Of a stretch of 64,000 nt of DNA, positions 14,371 through 26,700 are shown one piece after another; the first letter of the stretch is position 1, and each line of letters opens with the position of its first letter. Position numbers and translations under genes: made by a program. Under the pieces are notes generated by a model. It was given only the letters and a program-made list of their open reading frames with translations, did not search any database and was not told where the DNA came from. This stretch comes from Marsupella aquatica. Taxonomy: Eukaryota; Marchantiophyta. Where the stretch lies: the NCBI GenBank assembly GCA_973895155.1, contig OZ316898.1, positions 14,012,001 through 14,076,000 of the forward strand. Reading direction: 5' to 3'.

Positions 14371-14877
14371 TCCATCTTTGGTGGGGTTTCACACTCATCT
14401 CCTTTTAAAATCATAATATATTAATATATGAATAATTAATTTAAAAAATACGGGACACTGCCTCAGAAACGTAACTTATTTTTATGTTTAAAATAAACAT
14501 ATGTATCCCTTCTAGATTCTCTGTATTCTCCATAATCTAGATATTCTTTCCTAATAATTATGGCATGAGCAAACAATAAAGTAACATTGATAGAGATTGA
14601 TCTTTAATGCGTGCGGCTTTCCTTCTAGCGCTCATTCCTGCAGCAGTGTTCTTACCAACGGTACAGTCTTCACCAGAGTTTCTTACCTGCACCGAAGGAT
14701 ATTACTTTTCCTTTTGCTTATAAAGCAATCACAAGAAGAACTGCCTAGATTTCATATTCTAATCAAAGGAAAAATTATGAATAAACTCACTGGTAGATCT
14801 GTGTTTAGGGTAAACTGATCTGTACCTGTCGAATTCCCCTTGTGCATTACTCCTAACATCTTTGAAAACAAGAGTTC

Positions 14878-14984
14878 TGTTAGACTCTACCTTGACCGGA
14901 GGACCGGATCAGCCGGTCATCCCGGCACCACCATATGTACCATTACCGAGACTATACTAATACCATTGTTATCACCATCAAACA
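14878..14984 (+). repeat. 5' LTR (107 bp)
   Basis: It starts TGTTAGACTC and ends ATCAAACA, and is nearly identical to the 3' copy. It includes an imperfect palindrome CCGGATCAGCCGG. It is very short for a plant Copia LTR. Confidence 0.95.
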
Positions 14985-16943
14985 CGTTATCAGCACGAGC
15001 CTTAGACTAGCCGAGCACGAAACGGGAGATGAGAATTTTTTTTGAGAATCTGAATTCCAGCTTTCCCCAAAGAGAATGATGCGAATGTGGAGAAATTTCA
15101 ACCTGGAAAAGAAGATATGTTAGAGGGACCACGAAAGAAGGTTGAAGAGGCCCACAGAATAAACGAGAATAGAAAGTCGGTCGCTAGCTTTCGGTCGTCG
15201 GTCCCTACGAGTTCCTCTGGCTTTCTATTCTCAAGAATCCTTCTTTCGAAAGGAATAAACCGCTCACAGAAATCCTTTGAAAGGAATAAACCATAGATGC
15301 TGGCTGCAATCAAAGAAATTCAGTTGACGATCGAAGGCATAAGGAAACTGTCACCTGCAGAATCGATACAGAGAAAAACGAAGGAACACATCGTGAGAAG
15401 GGCCGCGAGCAGCGAGAGGTCATCGGAAATCATCGCCAGGCCTGGTCCACTCTCGATCCAGCCAATTACTACAGAAACCTTTTCAAAAAGGCTATGCAGG
15501 AGGCAAGTCGCAAAGCCAGCATTGGGCAACATGGCCGAAAGTCTTTACAAAGGCTACGAGCAGCAAGCCCACCAGAGGATCGGCTAAGGACAGATCGATG
15601 AGCGGCGCACAAGCTCGGTAGAAACCTGATGTTGCATGGCAGAATTCTAAACAGAAACCGAGAGAGATCGGAAAGAAGAAGCATACTAGATCCTCACGAC
15701 TGCGATAAGAGATTGGAACAAGGATTGGAGCGATCGATCCAGAATTGAGCCCCAATCAGCAAGAGCCGGCCTCAATATCATTTAGCGAACTCCAGATCGA
15801 AAAGGAGCGACGAAACTTTGAAAAGCTTACGGAGATCGGAGGTGATAAGGTCCATCAATCACAGGCGCAGCAAGAAAGTACAATGAGGATACCATAAGTA
15901 CTTTCGAAAAAAGAGGAGACGAGGCCATATAATCTTCCGAAAATTGAAGGAGAGTGGATAGCGATGGATCGATGATGCCTGAATCGAGAGGTGAAGTGAC
16001 CAGGACCAGAAGGCGAAGCAAGAGGAATCACGAGTTGGAAGCGCATAGGACAGAGGGCGAATCCAAAGAAATCTGCCAGGAACACCTCAACTGCCGATTA
16101 CGTTGACTCCACTTTCGGTACCCCTGCTACCCTGACTTCTCGTCGACGATCACTGAGAGGCGAAGAAAATCCGTGATCGATTGAAGGCTGAAGATCGAGG
16201 GAGAAGAGAGGTCACTGCAGGAACTCGCGAAGCCAAAGGAACGATAAGCAGATACATAAGGACATAGAGAACTCATAAGGACGAAGGTCGTCCCGGAAGG
16301 AAAAACGATAAGGACAGCAATCGAGAATCCCCTTCATACAGCCGCAGCGAGAGACAAGGTTAAGAAATCGAAATTGAGTACCGACTGCAACGAGGGGAGA
16401 GGAGATGCAAGAAGCTTAAAGACCAAATTCTTGAGGCGCAAGGGGAGAATCGAGCAGACACAAGGGATCTGAAGGTCGCGAGAAGAGGCAACCCCAAGGC
16501 AGAAAGCGCAACATCAAGGCACAAAATCATCGACAGAACGTCGAAGAAACCTCAACCCGCTAAGTGCAAACTTCCTAACCGCACATAACCGTAAACCCCC
16601 TCTAATTACAATTTCCCTCAAAGCGACCTCAATTACAAAGCATAATGTGCGCTTAACCAGAGCACCAGTAAAGCATCACCCATAACTGCAACCATAAGTG
16701 CACAACTGGATAACTGCACAGCTTAACAAAGGAAAAGATAATACAAAGGAATCCTTGCAGTTATACATTTACACAGAAAACCCTAAACCATAAGTGCAAA
16801 ACCTAAAAAGGAATTTCCGATTTGCATGCGTTCTCCACCCAGCTCTACCATGCATGCCGCATAAATGTGCTTTGTCATTCCTAACTATACTTATTAGTAT
16901 ATAAACCTCAACCACACTTAAAAGGAATCCAGCCATCAACCCT
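14985..16943 (+). other. Long 5' leader of the Copia element, including candidate primer-binding region
   Basis: The first bases after the LTR (CGTTATCAGCACGAGC) occupy the primer-binding position. They are not the usual initiator-Met 3'-end complement, so priming may use an internal tRNA segment; this is not verified. The remaining leader is purine-rich with scattered short open frames of up to 96 codons, none recognisable. A GAAAGGAATAAACC motif occurs twice (about 15,249 and 15,278). Confidence 0.6.
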
Positions 16944-19900
16944 ATGACGAACCTCGAGAAACTCAACTTTCTAGCCCTTGACATCGATGGTAGTAACTAC
17001 CTGGAATGGTCAATGAATCTTAGAGAGAACCTTACATCGCTAACCCTACTCCTAGCGATAGGAATGGCCCAACCTATCCTTGTCGGCGAACCACAACCAG
17101 ACCCATTGACTAAAGCCAACGAATCTAAAGCTCTAGTATTCCTGAGACGCCATATCCATAGATTCCTCCAGAGACAATACATGCACCTTTCGACCCCTCG
17201 GGAACTATGGATAGCGCTACAGACCCGATTCGACCACCAAAAACTGGTCGAATTACCTAGAGCCAGACAAGACTGGCTCAACCTGCGGGTCCAGGACTTC
17301 ACCTCAATTTCAGCCTACAATAGCGAACTCTTTAGAATATCCTCAACCCTCGCACTATGTGGCGAGCCGGTCACGGACAAGGATCTGCTAGAGAAGACCT
17401 TGTCGACATTTCACTCATCGAATGTGTGGCTATCAACACAGTATCGAAACATGAAGTTCGGGCAATACTCCGAGCTCATAGCCCACCTCCTAGTCACAGA
17501 AAGAAACCAAGAACTCCTTTTAGTTAACTCTAGAAAACGTCCTGCGGGCACACTGCCCTCAGGATCACAGAGTGAAACACATCTTACCGACACCGCTGAA
17601 CCCTCCACATCAAGGCAGGGCATTAAGCGCAGTAGGAATGGCAACCATAGAAACAACCCCAACAGGGGGAGTTTCTTTAACCAACGCCCACAACACAATT
17701 TCAGACGGTCCTTTAGTGGACGTGGAGGACGTGGCGGACGCAGAGGACGAGGTGGACGCGGTGGACGTGGTGGTGGTAGACCATACAACAACAACCGTAG
17801 GAATGATCGGTCACAACCCCGACAACAACGGGAACGACTGAAATGCCATGAATGTGGCATGACAAACCACCTCGCGAGAAACTGTAGAATCCCGCAACAT
17901 CTTAGAGATTTATATCAACGGTCCATCCAGGATAGACAAACCTCAAGACCACCACCCCGTGAAACCCACGGGGCGTTTATGGAATCTAGCGACCCATTCC
18001 AAGACTTTTCAGACCTACCTGCCCAACCAGAGGCACACTTAGTGGCAAGTAGCTCCACTACACCAGATTTAAATAGCCCAAGCACATGTATTATCGACAG
18101 TGCGACCATGCACACTATCCTCAGGGATAGGCACCTTTTCCACAAGATTACACCCTCACGTAGATCCCTGACCACTATAAATGGTCCTAGTCAAATAGAA
18201 GAGGGCTTCGGCCCAGCTTCTATTAGACTCCCGCAGGGTACTGAAATACACATAGAATCTGTCATTTTCGCCCCAAACGCAACTCGTAATCTCCTTAGCT
18301 TTAGAGATATACGAGCAAATGGGCTACATGTCCAAACGGGCGATACCAGAGACCAAGAGGTCATTCACTTGGTTGAAAATACCCTTAAGGGGAAAATAAT
18401 TAAAGAGACACTTTTCTCGTATCCTTGCGGGTTTTATATAACACACATTGAATGCTTGCATAACAACGCCAATACAAGCGAATTGCATGCGCTATGGCAT
18501 GCACGCCTCGGCCACCCCGGCCAATCAATGCTAACAAAAATCATTAAGAATTCAAGTGGCATTCCAATCAATACACGCCACATCCTAGTGAGCACCCCAT
18601 GCACTGCATGCTCACGCGGCAAGTTAATAACAAGGCCCACGACATCAAAATTGCCAACTAAAATACCCCAATTCTTGGAAATAATCCATGCTGATGTTTG
18701 CAGGCCAATTAACCCACCAAGCGGACCTTTCCGCTACTTTATGGTTTTAATTGACGCATCAACCAAATGGTCAAATGTGACCTTGCTTTCAACGAGGAAC
18801 ATGGTAATACCTGGCATTTTGGCACAAATCTTGCGCGTGAAAGCACAATTCCCAGATCACCCCATTAAGACACTAAGGGTAGACAATGCAGGGGAATTCA
18901 CATCTGAAACATTTGATAACTTTTGCACATCACTTGGAATAGACGTACAATATCCTGTACCCCACGTGCATTTCCAGAATGGATTAGCTGAAGCGGTCAT
19001 TAAACGCCTCCAGTTAATTGCACGCCCATTACTAATGCAGTCAAAACTCCCCGTCTCAGCATGGGGACACGCCATATTACATGCTAATGCATTAATCCAA
19101 TACCGCCCATCGGCCTTTAATACCTACAGCCCATATCAAATTGCTAATGGTATTAAACCTGACCTATCACATCTTCGTTCATTTGGATGTCAAGTAATGG
19201 TCCCCATTACTCCACCCAAATGAACCAAGATGGGAACCCAACGACAGTTGGGGATATACATTGGATTTGACTCACCGTCCATAATCCGATATATGGAGCC
19301 AACAACTGGCGACGTTTTTAAAGCCAGATTTCTAGATTGCCATTTTGACGAACACATTTACCCACCATTAATAACGCCTAAACACCCACAACCACCTTTG
19401 GAGTGGGAACGACACTCACCATTTTGGCAAGACCTTAGAACGAATCAAGGGGAGAAAGAAGTTCAAAGAATTTTACAACTCCACAAGATTGTGGAAGAAC
19501 TTCCCGACGCTTTCGTCGATACATCCCAAGTTACCCGCTCACATATTCCAGCTGCGAGAGCATCTGCTCGCATCGAATTATCAAGTGAGCCAGCTAGTAC
19601 ATCCCAACCTCGTGCAAAACAAGGCAGACCTTTGGGATCCAAGGATAAACAACCAAGAAGGCGCGGTTCATCTATACCACCTTCACCTGATGCCGACCAC
19701 ACAGAATCCACAACTCATGAAGAGATTTCTATCCACTTCGCACACACCGGTGATATGTGGGATAGAAATACTACTTCAATAGATGATGCTTTTGCATTAA
19801 TGGTGGCAACACATATCACAGGCGAAACACCAGAACCAATATCCATCTTAGAATGCCAAAACAGACCAGATTGGCCTGAATGGCAAAAAGCTATAAATGG

Positions 19901-21556
19901 AGAATTAGATTCCCTACTAAGCAGACACACTTTTGGCCCAGTCGAGCCAACACCACAAGACGTACACCTCATTGGCTACAAGTGGACATTCGTCCGCAAA
20001 AGAAATGATAAAGGCCAAGTTGTACGCTATAAAGCACGTCTGGTAGGGAAAGGATTTACCCAACAACCGGGAATTCATTACGATGAAACTTACTCACCGG
20101 TTATGGATAGCACAACATTCCGATATTTAATCGGATTTGCCATTTTCCACCAACTACAAATGCGACAATTAGATGTTGCAACTGCATATTTATATGGCAC
20201 TTTAGACACCTGTCTATATATGCGATCACCTCCTGAGTTGGAGCAACGTCGCCGAGCTTTAGCTCAAGGCGCTAAATCGCACATCCCATATTTACATAAG
20301 ATTATCACACAATTATCTCAAGTTACACCTCATGTGTCATCTACACACGTAACTCATAATAATGACACCGCTGTGTCAACCGTACGGAATACTCGCCGCG
20401 GACTAGCTATCCGTGTGTTGAAGGCATTATATGGCCTGAAACAAAGTGGCAGAGTATGGTATCAAAGATTTACTGATGAAATGATTGCCATGGGTTTTTC
20501 CCATGATGCCATTACACCATGTTTATTTATTAAACATGTGGATGATGAATATGTCATCGTTTCTATTTACGTTGATGACTTAAATATATTTGGGACACCC
20601 CAACTTACAGAAGATACTATTACCAGTCTTAAATCCACATTTGAGATGAAAGACCTTGGACATACAAACTTTTGCTTAGGCTTACAACTAGAGATCCTAC
20701 CCACTGGCATGATGCTCCATCAGACAACACAAACAAAAAAGATCCAACACCAATGGTTGTACGTTCATTAGAAAACACCACTGATGTTTTTCGCAAGCGC
20801 GAAGAACATGAACCCATATTAGGACCAGAAACTCCATATCTTTCTGCAATAGGAGCATTAATGTACCTAGCGAATCAGACCAGACCAGACATTGCATTTG
20901 CAGTTAACTTACTAGCCAGACATAGTGCAACTCCCACAGCCAGACACTGGAACGGAGTTAAGCACGTATTTAGGTATCTACGTGGCACAACCGATACAAG
21001 GTTATTTTACCCATTCGGTGCAAACCACGAACTCATAGGATATGCGGATGCCGGATATCTCTCCGACACTGATACCGCAAAATCCCAAACCGGATACGTT
21101 TTTACTATAGGGGGTACCGCTTTTTCTTGGAAAAGCGTGAAACAAACCCTAACAGCAACCTCATCAAATCACTCAGAAATCTTAGCTCTACATGAGGCTA
21201 GTCGTGAAGCCGTTTGGTTACGATCCTTTATAAACCACATCAACACCAAATGCGGCCTACCACCACTAACGAAGCCTACTAACATTTTTGAGGATAACGC
21301 AGCATGTATACAGCAGATCACGAAAGGATTCATCAAAGGCGATCGCGTGAAGCACATAGCTCCGAAATTTTTCTACACCCACGAGTTACATGGAAAAGAG
21401 ATCAACATTTTGCAGATTTCAAGTGCAGACAACTGTGCGGATCTCTTCACCAAATCACTATCGCCATCAGTTCATCACCGACACTGCCAGGCGATTGGAC
21501 TACGGAGCGTGCGACGCATGATGACCGTGGAGGCTGCTACTCCACATGATACTTGA
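16944..21556 (+). pseudogene. Copia gag-pol polyprotein, broken
   Basis: The first frame (16,944-19,223, 759 codons) holds gag and a CCHC zinc knuckle (CHECGMTNHLARNC, about residue 300). It continues with a protease active site in the IDSA form (about residue 384), the integrase HHCC finger and the D-D-E residues (about residues 582, 645, 682). A TGA at 19,221-19,223 interrupts the same frame, which continues as 19,230-20,771. That part has the integrase C-terminus (KMG...GIYIGF), the reverse-transcriptase core (KARLVGKGFTQ, QLDVATAYL) and the catalytic YVDD at about 20,570. A small deletion around 20,745 shifts the frame. The third part (to 21,556) carries RNase H (YADAGYLSD and downstream acidic residues). 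Apart from these two lesions all domains are present in order. Replication would depend on proteins from other copies. Confidence 0.95.
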
Positions 21557-21856
21557 TGATGCAGACGACATGCTGTTGACGACCGACTGATGAGACAAAT
21601 ATTAAAGCTAGATTTACTATAACATCTAACTTTATTTACTATTGACATTTATTACGACGAGGACTGTTAGGCTGCACTCTTTTTCCTTTAGCACTCATAT
21701 TTTTCTCTGCTACACTGGTAGAGTTTTTACTAAGCTAGAGTTGATAAAGGTTTTTTAACGAGGCAGTCTACCTCGATTGTACTTATATCATGTACCCCTA
21801 TGAACATGATATAATTTAGGTATAGTCTATGTTGTCTATATAGTTGCACTATATAT

Positions 21857-21867
21857 CCAAAGGGGAG
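21857..21867 (+). promoter_or_regulatory. Polypurine tract of the Copia element
   Basis: AAAGGGGAG lies immediately before the 3' LTR start TGTTAG. This is the expected position for priming plus-strand DNA synthesis. Confidence 0.8.
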
Positions 21868-21974
21868 TGTTAGACTCTACCTTGACCGGAGGACCGGATC
21901 AGCCGGTCATCCCGGCACCACCATATATACCATTACCGAGACTATACTAATACCATTGTTATCACCATCAAACA
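21868..21974 (+). repeat. 3' LTR (107 bp)
   Basis: This copy of the 5' LTR differs at one position that I can see. It is followed directly by the target duplication AGTTC. Confidence 0.95.
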
Positions 21975-22867
21975 AGTTCAGTCTAGTAAGTTTATATTTG
22001 ACAAGCTCAACCTTGAAAGGTATTTGGTCACTAAATAAGATCAAACCCAGGATCGAACATCATCAAAACTTTGTCCTGGCTTACTTTGTCCTGGCTTTGT
22101 CCCCTCAGAGAGACCTGGCTTCTGAGTAAACATCTTCACAACAGACACTGTGCACGTACATACACTTTATCTAACACCAAACATCGTTGTCATCTTCATG
22201 ATACACACAAAATACAACTAGTTCGCTTCCTTTAACAGTACAATCATAAACCACATAATTACAGGCTATGCATATGTACAGGTACGCTTAAAAAACATAT
22301 TCATTAAATAAATACTCCGCCATAAACACTTAAGGAATACGGAGCACACACAAAATTCACGCAGTTGTGCTAGCTACAAAGGCTGACCATCATTTTAATA
22401 CAAAATATAACTGTGAGGTTGCTGCCAATGTAGTCCACCTCTCCTCTTCCTATCCGCCAGACAGTGCATGACTAGGCGCAATATATATCTAGTCATTTAT
22501 TTGTTTCTGAACTAAAGTGCTGCAGACTAAGCTTATGTAGTTATTATAATGTAGATCTAGCCCTAAGAATGGTTCACCCGGGGAGGGCCGTCAATTTGGT
22601 GAGAAATGTCGGTGCCATGATCTTTAGCTTTGTGAAGCCCTAGCGATTAACTCTGCTGCATGTCCTGTTATCGTTGAGTTGTAACACATGCAACTGGTGC
22701 GAGGTAGCAACTGAACAGACCATGACTGTGGACGATCTGTGAAGCCAATGTTGTGCCGATATGACAACAATCTGTGAAGCCGAAGCTGCCACACAACATG
22801 GATGTCACCAATTTCAACCAATTTCCAGCCACCAGAATGCAACCGCCAACCTTAATTACATCAGGTC
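21975..22867. other. Non-coding DNA between the Copia element and the S1-like gene
   Basis: No gene was recognised. Part of the right half is probably the 3' UTR of the minus-strand S1-like gene. The phrase GGCTTACTTTGTCCTGGCTTTG near 22,080 contains a short direct duplication of TTTGTCCTGGCTT. Confidence 0.4.
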
Positions 22868-23329
22868 TCAGCTCCATAACGGGTCTCCTGGATCTACTCC
22901 TGCGATCCAGTGAAACGCCACAACTGGTAAGTTGAAAACGATGTCTTGATAGGAAAACCCGTCTGGACCCACCCACCATTTGCAATAGCCCGGATCACAA
23001 TTCACATGAGCGGCCGACGGGGGGTAGATAGGGAATGTTTGATGCACTGGACTACCCTGTATAGTGTACACAAAGTGGCAGGATATTTCCTCCACACCTG
23101 GATCATCATCAAATAGCAAGAAAGACAAGGTGTGAAGACTCATGTTCCACCGCGCATAGTCTTCTACAAGACTTCCATCTTGAGCCAAACCTTTACAATG
23201 GGCTAGAAAGGCGTCCTCAGTGGAAGCCATCAATACTGTACGAACCGAAAGACCACGAGCACATGATAACCAAACACACGCAAGCATAAGGCCCAAAAGA
23301 AACCCGGCTCTACCTTCTCTTCTTGCCAT
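22868..23329 (-). CDS. S1/SPH-type (plant self-incompatibility S1 family) secreted protein
   Basis: This is a 153-residue protein starting MARREGRAGFLLG. Residues 1 to about 26 form a clear signal peptide (basic start, then a Leu/Ala-rich core ending at CARG), so secretion is expected. An upstream in-frame ATG at 23,404 would bury that signal peptide and is rejected. The mature part follows the S1 pattern: an AHCKG motif after the first strand, SCHF in the middle, a QTFPIYPP strand, then NCDPGYCKWWV and DG-x-SY near the end. In this family the cysteines form disulphides and the fold is a beta sandwich. Poppy PrsS is a pollen self-incompatibility ligand, but most family members have no known role. 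I claim only family membership. The gene is a single exon with stop TGA. Sequence identity to the family looks low, so the call rests on spacing and key residues. Confidence 0.68.
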   Translation of the reverse strand: MARREGRAGFLLGLMLACVWLSCARGLSVRTVLMASTEDAFLAHCKGLAQDGSLVEDYARWNMSLHTLSFLLFDDDPGVEEISCHFVYTIQGSPVHQTFPIYPPSAAHVNCDPGYCKWWVGPDGFSYQDIVFNLPVVAFHWIAGVDPGDPLWS

Positions 23330-23474
23330 GAGGACAAAATGAAACACAGAAAGACTTCTAACAAGAAAGAAAGAAAGACACGGGAGAGAGACGCGAAAAA
23401 GCAAAATCGCAAAAGAATCAGGTGGTGGATTGAACCGAAGTTCAATTATAGGTTGAAATGAAGCGGAATGGAGA

Positions 23475-23725
23475 CTTGCAGGCGTGAGAGAATGGGAGAA
23501 AGAACCAGACTCTGCCGATTGAGAAGAACCAAGGAATAGGTTGAGCGGGTTGAGATGAATCGATCAGAATGGGAGAAAGAACCAGACGCTGCCGATTCCG
23601 AAGAACCAATAAATAGGCTGAGCGGGAGGTCGAGATGAATCAGAATGGGAGAAAGCTAGAACCAGACGATGCCCTATTGCGAAGAACCAAGGAAGAGATT
23701 GAGATGAATCAGAATGGATGGAGAT
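23475..23725. repeat. Three imperfect tandem units upstream of the S1-like gene
   Basis: AGAATGGGAGAAAG...AACCAGAC...GAAGAACCAA...GAGATGAATC recurs at about 23,488, 23,566 and 23,640, with unit lengths of roughly 75-85 bp and small indels. The block lies 150-400 bp upstream of the S1-like start, where promoter or 5' UTR sequence would be. Confidence 0.8.
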
Positions 23726-26700
23726 CGACTAGCTAAAATGGGCCGCTAGAGGGCTTCATAGAAGGTCCAAGGGCCGACCAGTCTGCCATTCATCAGTTTG
23801 CATTGGCTTTGGGAGTGACAATTCGGCCATCAATCCTAGCGGTTGATCGGTTACCGAAGAATAGCTGTCGTATAATATTATAAGGAATTCAACTAGTTTG
23901 ATGTTGGTGTTCTTAAATACTCTTGCAAAAACCACATTCTAGTGTAATTGTATTTTCCCCTTGTAATAAGTGGGGTTTTGACAAATCTTTTGTGTTCATA
24001 TGTGAGTTTATAAACTAACTTAAAGACATCAAAATTTTGGCTAGGTACCAGTCTATGAGTTCTAAATGCACAACTGCATATTTTTACTTTGTAGTATTGG
24101 TAACGTCGTTCCACATGACATCCAATAGTCAGACGTCGTTGCCCACGATGTTTTTAGAGTGACACATTGTAGCACGGACGCGCTCTCGAGATGGCTGCAT
24201 GCTCTATGGACACTCGCAGAATTAAAACTGTTGCAGATTGTTTACATCCTAGGGTGCAACGTAAACTTAGGTGTTTCAAATGACTTTACTATTTAAAGTC
24301 GTCTGTGACATCTTTGATTTAACAAATGTGGCATTTAGAGTTTTACGTTGTCCTGGAAAACTTACATAATTAGTGTCTTGGAGTGTTACTTTTGTTTATC
24401 CACATCCTGCTAGACGAGGTAAGTTATGTCAAATTGACGGTGTAGTAAATTCGTTTAAAATGACTCGTGCGAGTGAGGAGCGGAACACCATAGGGCAAAT
24501 GCGGGAAGACAAATATTGGTGCAGGGTCAATTGCAAGATTGAGGGGGGCAAAAGGACGCAAAAAGGATTAGCTCAAAAAGGAGAGAAAAAGGACTCAAAG
24601 ATCATAAAGATTTAGTTTAACACAACTTCCAAAAAGGTTGGACACACTTCCGAAATTGTTGTGCATGCTTACAAGAAGATTGAGATTTCCTAAAATCCTG
24701 GACACACTTCCAAAGACTTGGCATGCAAGATCTCACCTTCCAATCTCAACTAACTAATCCTAGCCATTTTAGTTGTAACACCTTGTCCACCCCTTGTAAA
24801 TTGGGAAGGACTGGAATCCTTTTGATGGAGAAATTGGAGATCATTTTTGCCCCCCTGAAGCTTGCAATTGACCGCAGTCGCTCCGCCACCAGTGCCAGTA
24901 GAACCGCCCTTACCACCACTCCCCAGTGACATATATAGAGTTGGACCTGGATGTGAATTGGAGGCTGATATGGTAGTAGGTGTTGATTCACAGAGGCAGC
25001 CTACAACCTCACCACGATCCACTGTGAATGTGGCAAACAGAGCAGCTGCTAGCAACCACACTATTCAGGAGAGGGCACCTGTGGAGAGGAATGCATCAAA
25101 TGCCTTACCTCATCGAGAGATTGAGCGTCGCAGAGGGAAGAGACACTGTTGTAGGTCTACTTCCCCCTTTAGGAGTAGACGGCAGAGGAGGAAGAGGCGT
25201 TCACCTTCTATTGACAGCGATAGTGGTGATGACAAGAGGCACAACAGTAGCAGGTCCCATCGCTATATACAGATGGCAACATACGAGTCATTCTCATGAG
25301 CGACGCCATGCATTCACCTTCTCGACATCATCGTCATGCTGCAGTGGAGTCAGGTCATGTAGCTCCCCCAGGCCAATTTGTTGCTCCAGCTACAGCAGAT
25401 CAGCGGCCCAACATACAATTGGAGGGCAATGTTGAAGTCCCCATTGCCATGGACGAGGCTGGGCTGACAAAAAAGGATCCAGGCATGTATCTGACACGTA
25501 TCACTGCCCTGAATGGACCACTTGGAAAGAGTTGGTGAAAGATGAACCTCGATGGCAGGCCTTGATCAATGATGTCCAAGGGGCCTTTCTGAATGGACAA
25601 GAGATAGACTACAGATGATACAAGGTTCATGAGCTCTTCAACAAACAGACCGGGCAATACAAAAAACCATTTGGATTGAGCGAGACAAGCTAGCTTCCAA
25701 AAGATCCTGGCCAAGATCAATGCTCCCCCTGACACTCCCATAGGAAGGAGCGTGTGAATGGCTTAGGCTGCTACTGCAAAGCGCATGAGCCAGCCCACCC
25801 AATGAGTGACTAACTTCTGGGGACAAGGGGGGTACCAAGCCTTCCTCACAAAGTATGTAAGTGTCGCCCACAACCCTCCCCCTGGGCCCTCACTCCATGT
25901 AAAAGAAGTGGACCCCCTACAATCGGGCCCTTTTCATGTTTACCCCAGGTTATTATTTCCATTTTACCATTAAAAGTTTCCTTATTACCAATAATAATTA
26001 TAATTATTAGTTCAAAATGAAGAAAAACTACCCTTCTAGCATTCGCACGTCCTCCACGTATTAGTTAAGACTGAGGGCCCAGGGAACCCTCCTTGCGTGA
26101 AATTGCCGATCACCTCAGTCTCCTTTCAGCCGCTGCAGTGCACTCATAACATTAACGTTGTTGTGATAGTAGGAATGTCGTGTGGTACATCTCACAATTC
26201 TATTTATGTAGTGTAACACTACTTTAATCGATCTGATTAACGATGTTTTGACGTCGTTCCTGGTTTTTACTTGGTATTAAGAGGTGAGAAATGATGTTAA
26301 TGGAGGGTTAACAAAGTTCCACACGACGTTAATGTTTTTTGTGTATAGAAACGCAACTTGTATGACGCAAACTCCAAGCGGACCGAGCAAGAGCGCCTTT
26401 TTGCCAAAAGAGATGTGCCCCGACATTGATTTGTGGGCCCAGTACAGCAGCAGAGGTCGGAGCTGGGTCGGACAGAGCCACCCCTAGGACTCAGAGGGAG
26501 TTGAACCACGGCAACACAGACGTAGGGACGAGGGTAGGGCAGGTAGCACAAGTACTTTGCGTTCATCGCAACAAACTCGTAGCCACAGGTAGATGAGTTT
26601 AGTGTTAGGCCCTCCTAGTGAAGGCCTGCCCGATGTACTTTTTTGTTTAGCAAACAATGAATTTGAAAATATTAACCACAACTTTTTCGGGTATTGTATG

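Larger units (their letters stand above)
10281..14877. other. Upstream region of the DYAD-like gene and AT-rich intergenic DNA
   Basis: From 10.3 to 11.4 kb I find no clear exon, although the missing N-terminal exon(s) of the DYAD-like gene should lie here or slightly further upstream. Positions 11,460-12,060 are distinctly GC-richer, with a two-unit tandem repeat, and could be its promoter or first exon. From 12.1 kb to the retrotransposon at 14,878 the DNA is AT-rich and repeat-laden, with no recognisable gene. Confidence 0.35.
14878..21974 (+). mobile_element. Complete Ty1/Copia LTR retrotransposon with degenerate coding region
   Basis: The element is 7,097 bp, from TGTTAGACTC to ATCAAACA. 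It has 107-bp LTRs at both ends and perfect 5-bp target-site duplications AGTTC (14,873-14,877 and 21,975-21,979). The order protease, integrase, reverse transcriptase, RNase H defines Copia. I see only one difference between the LTRs (G/A at about 14,937 versus 21,927), so the insertion is young. The coding region is interrupted by an in-frame TGA at 19,221-19,223 and a frameshifting deletion near 20,745, so this copy cannot make its own full polyprotein. The 5' leader between LTR and gag is long (about 1.96 kb). Confidence 0.97.

Noticed and set aside
23330-23404. Upstream ATG for the S1-like protein
   Set aside because: It would place a hydrophobic extension before a textbook signal peptide; the ATG at 23,329 gives the normal family length.
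24862-25620. Arg/Ser-rich frames as an SR-protein gene
   Set aside because: No RNA-binding domain, changes of frame every few hundred bases, and no splice sites that repair them.
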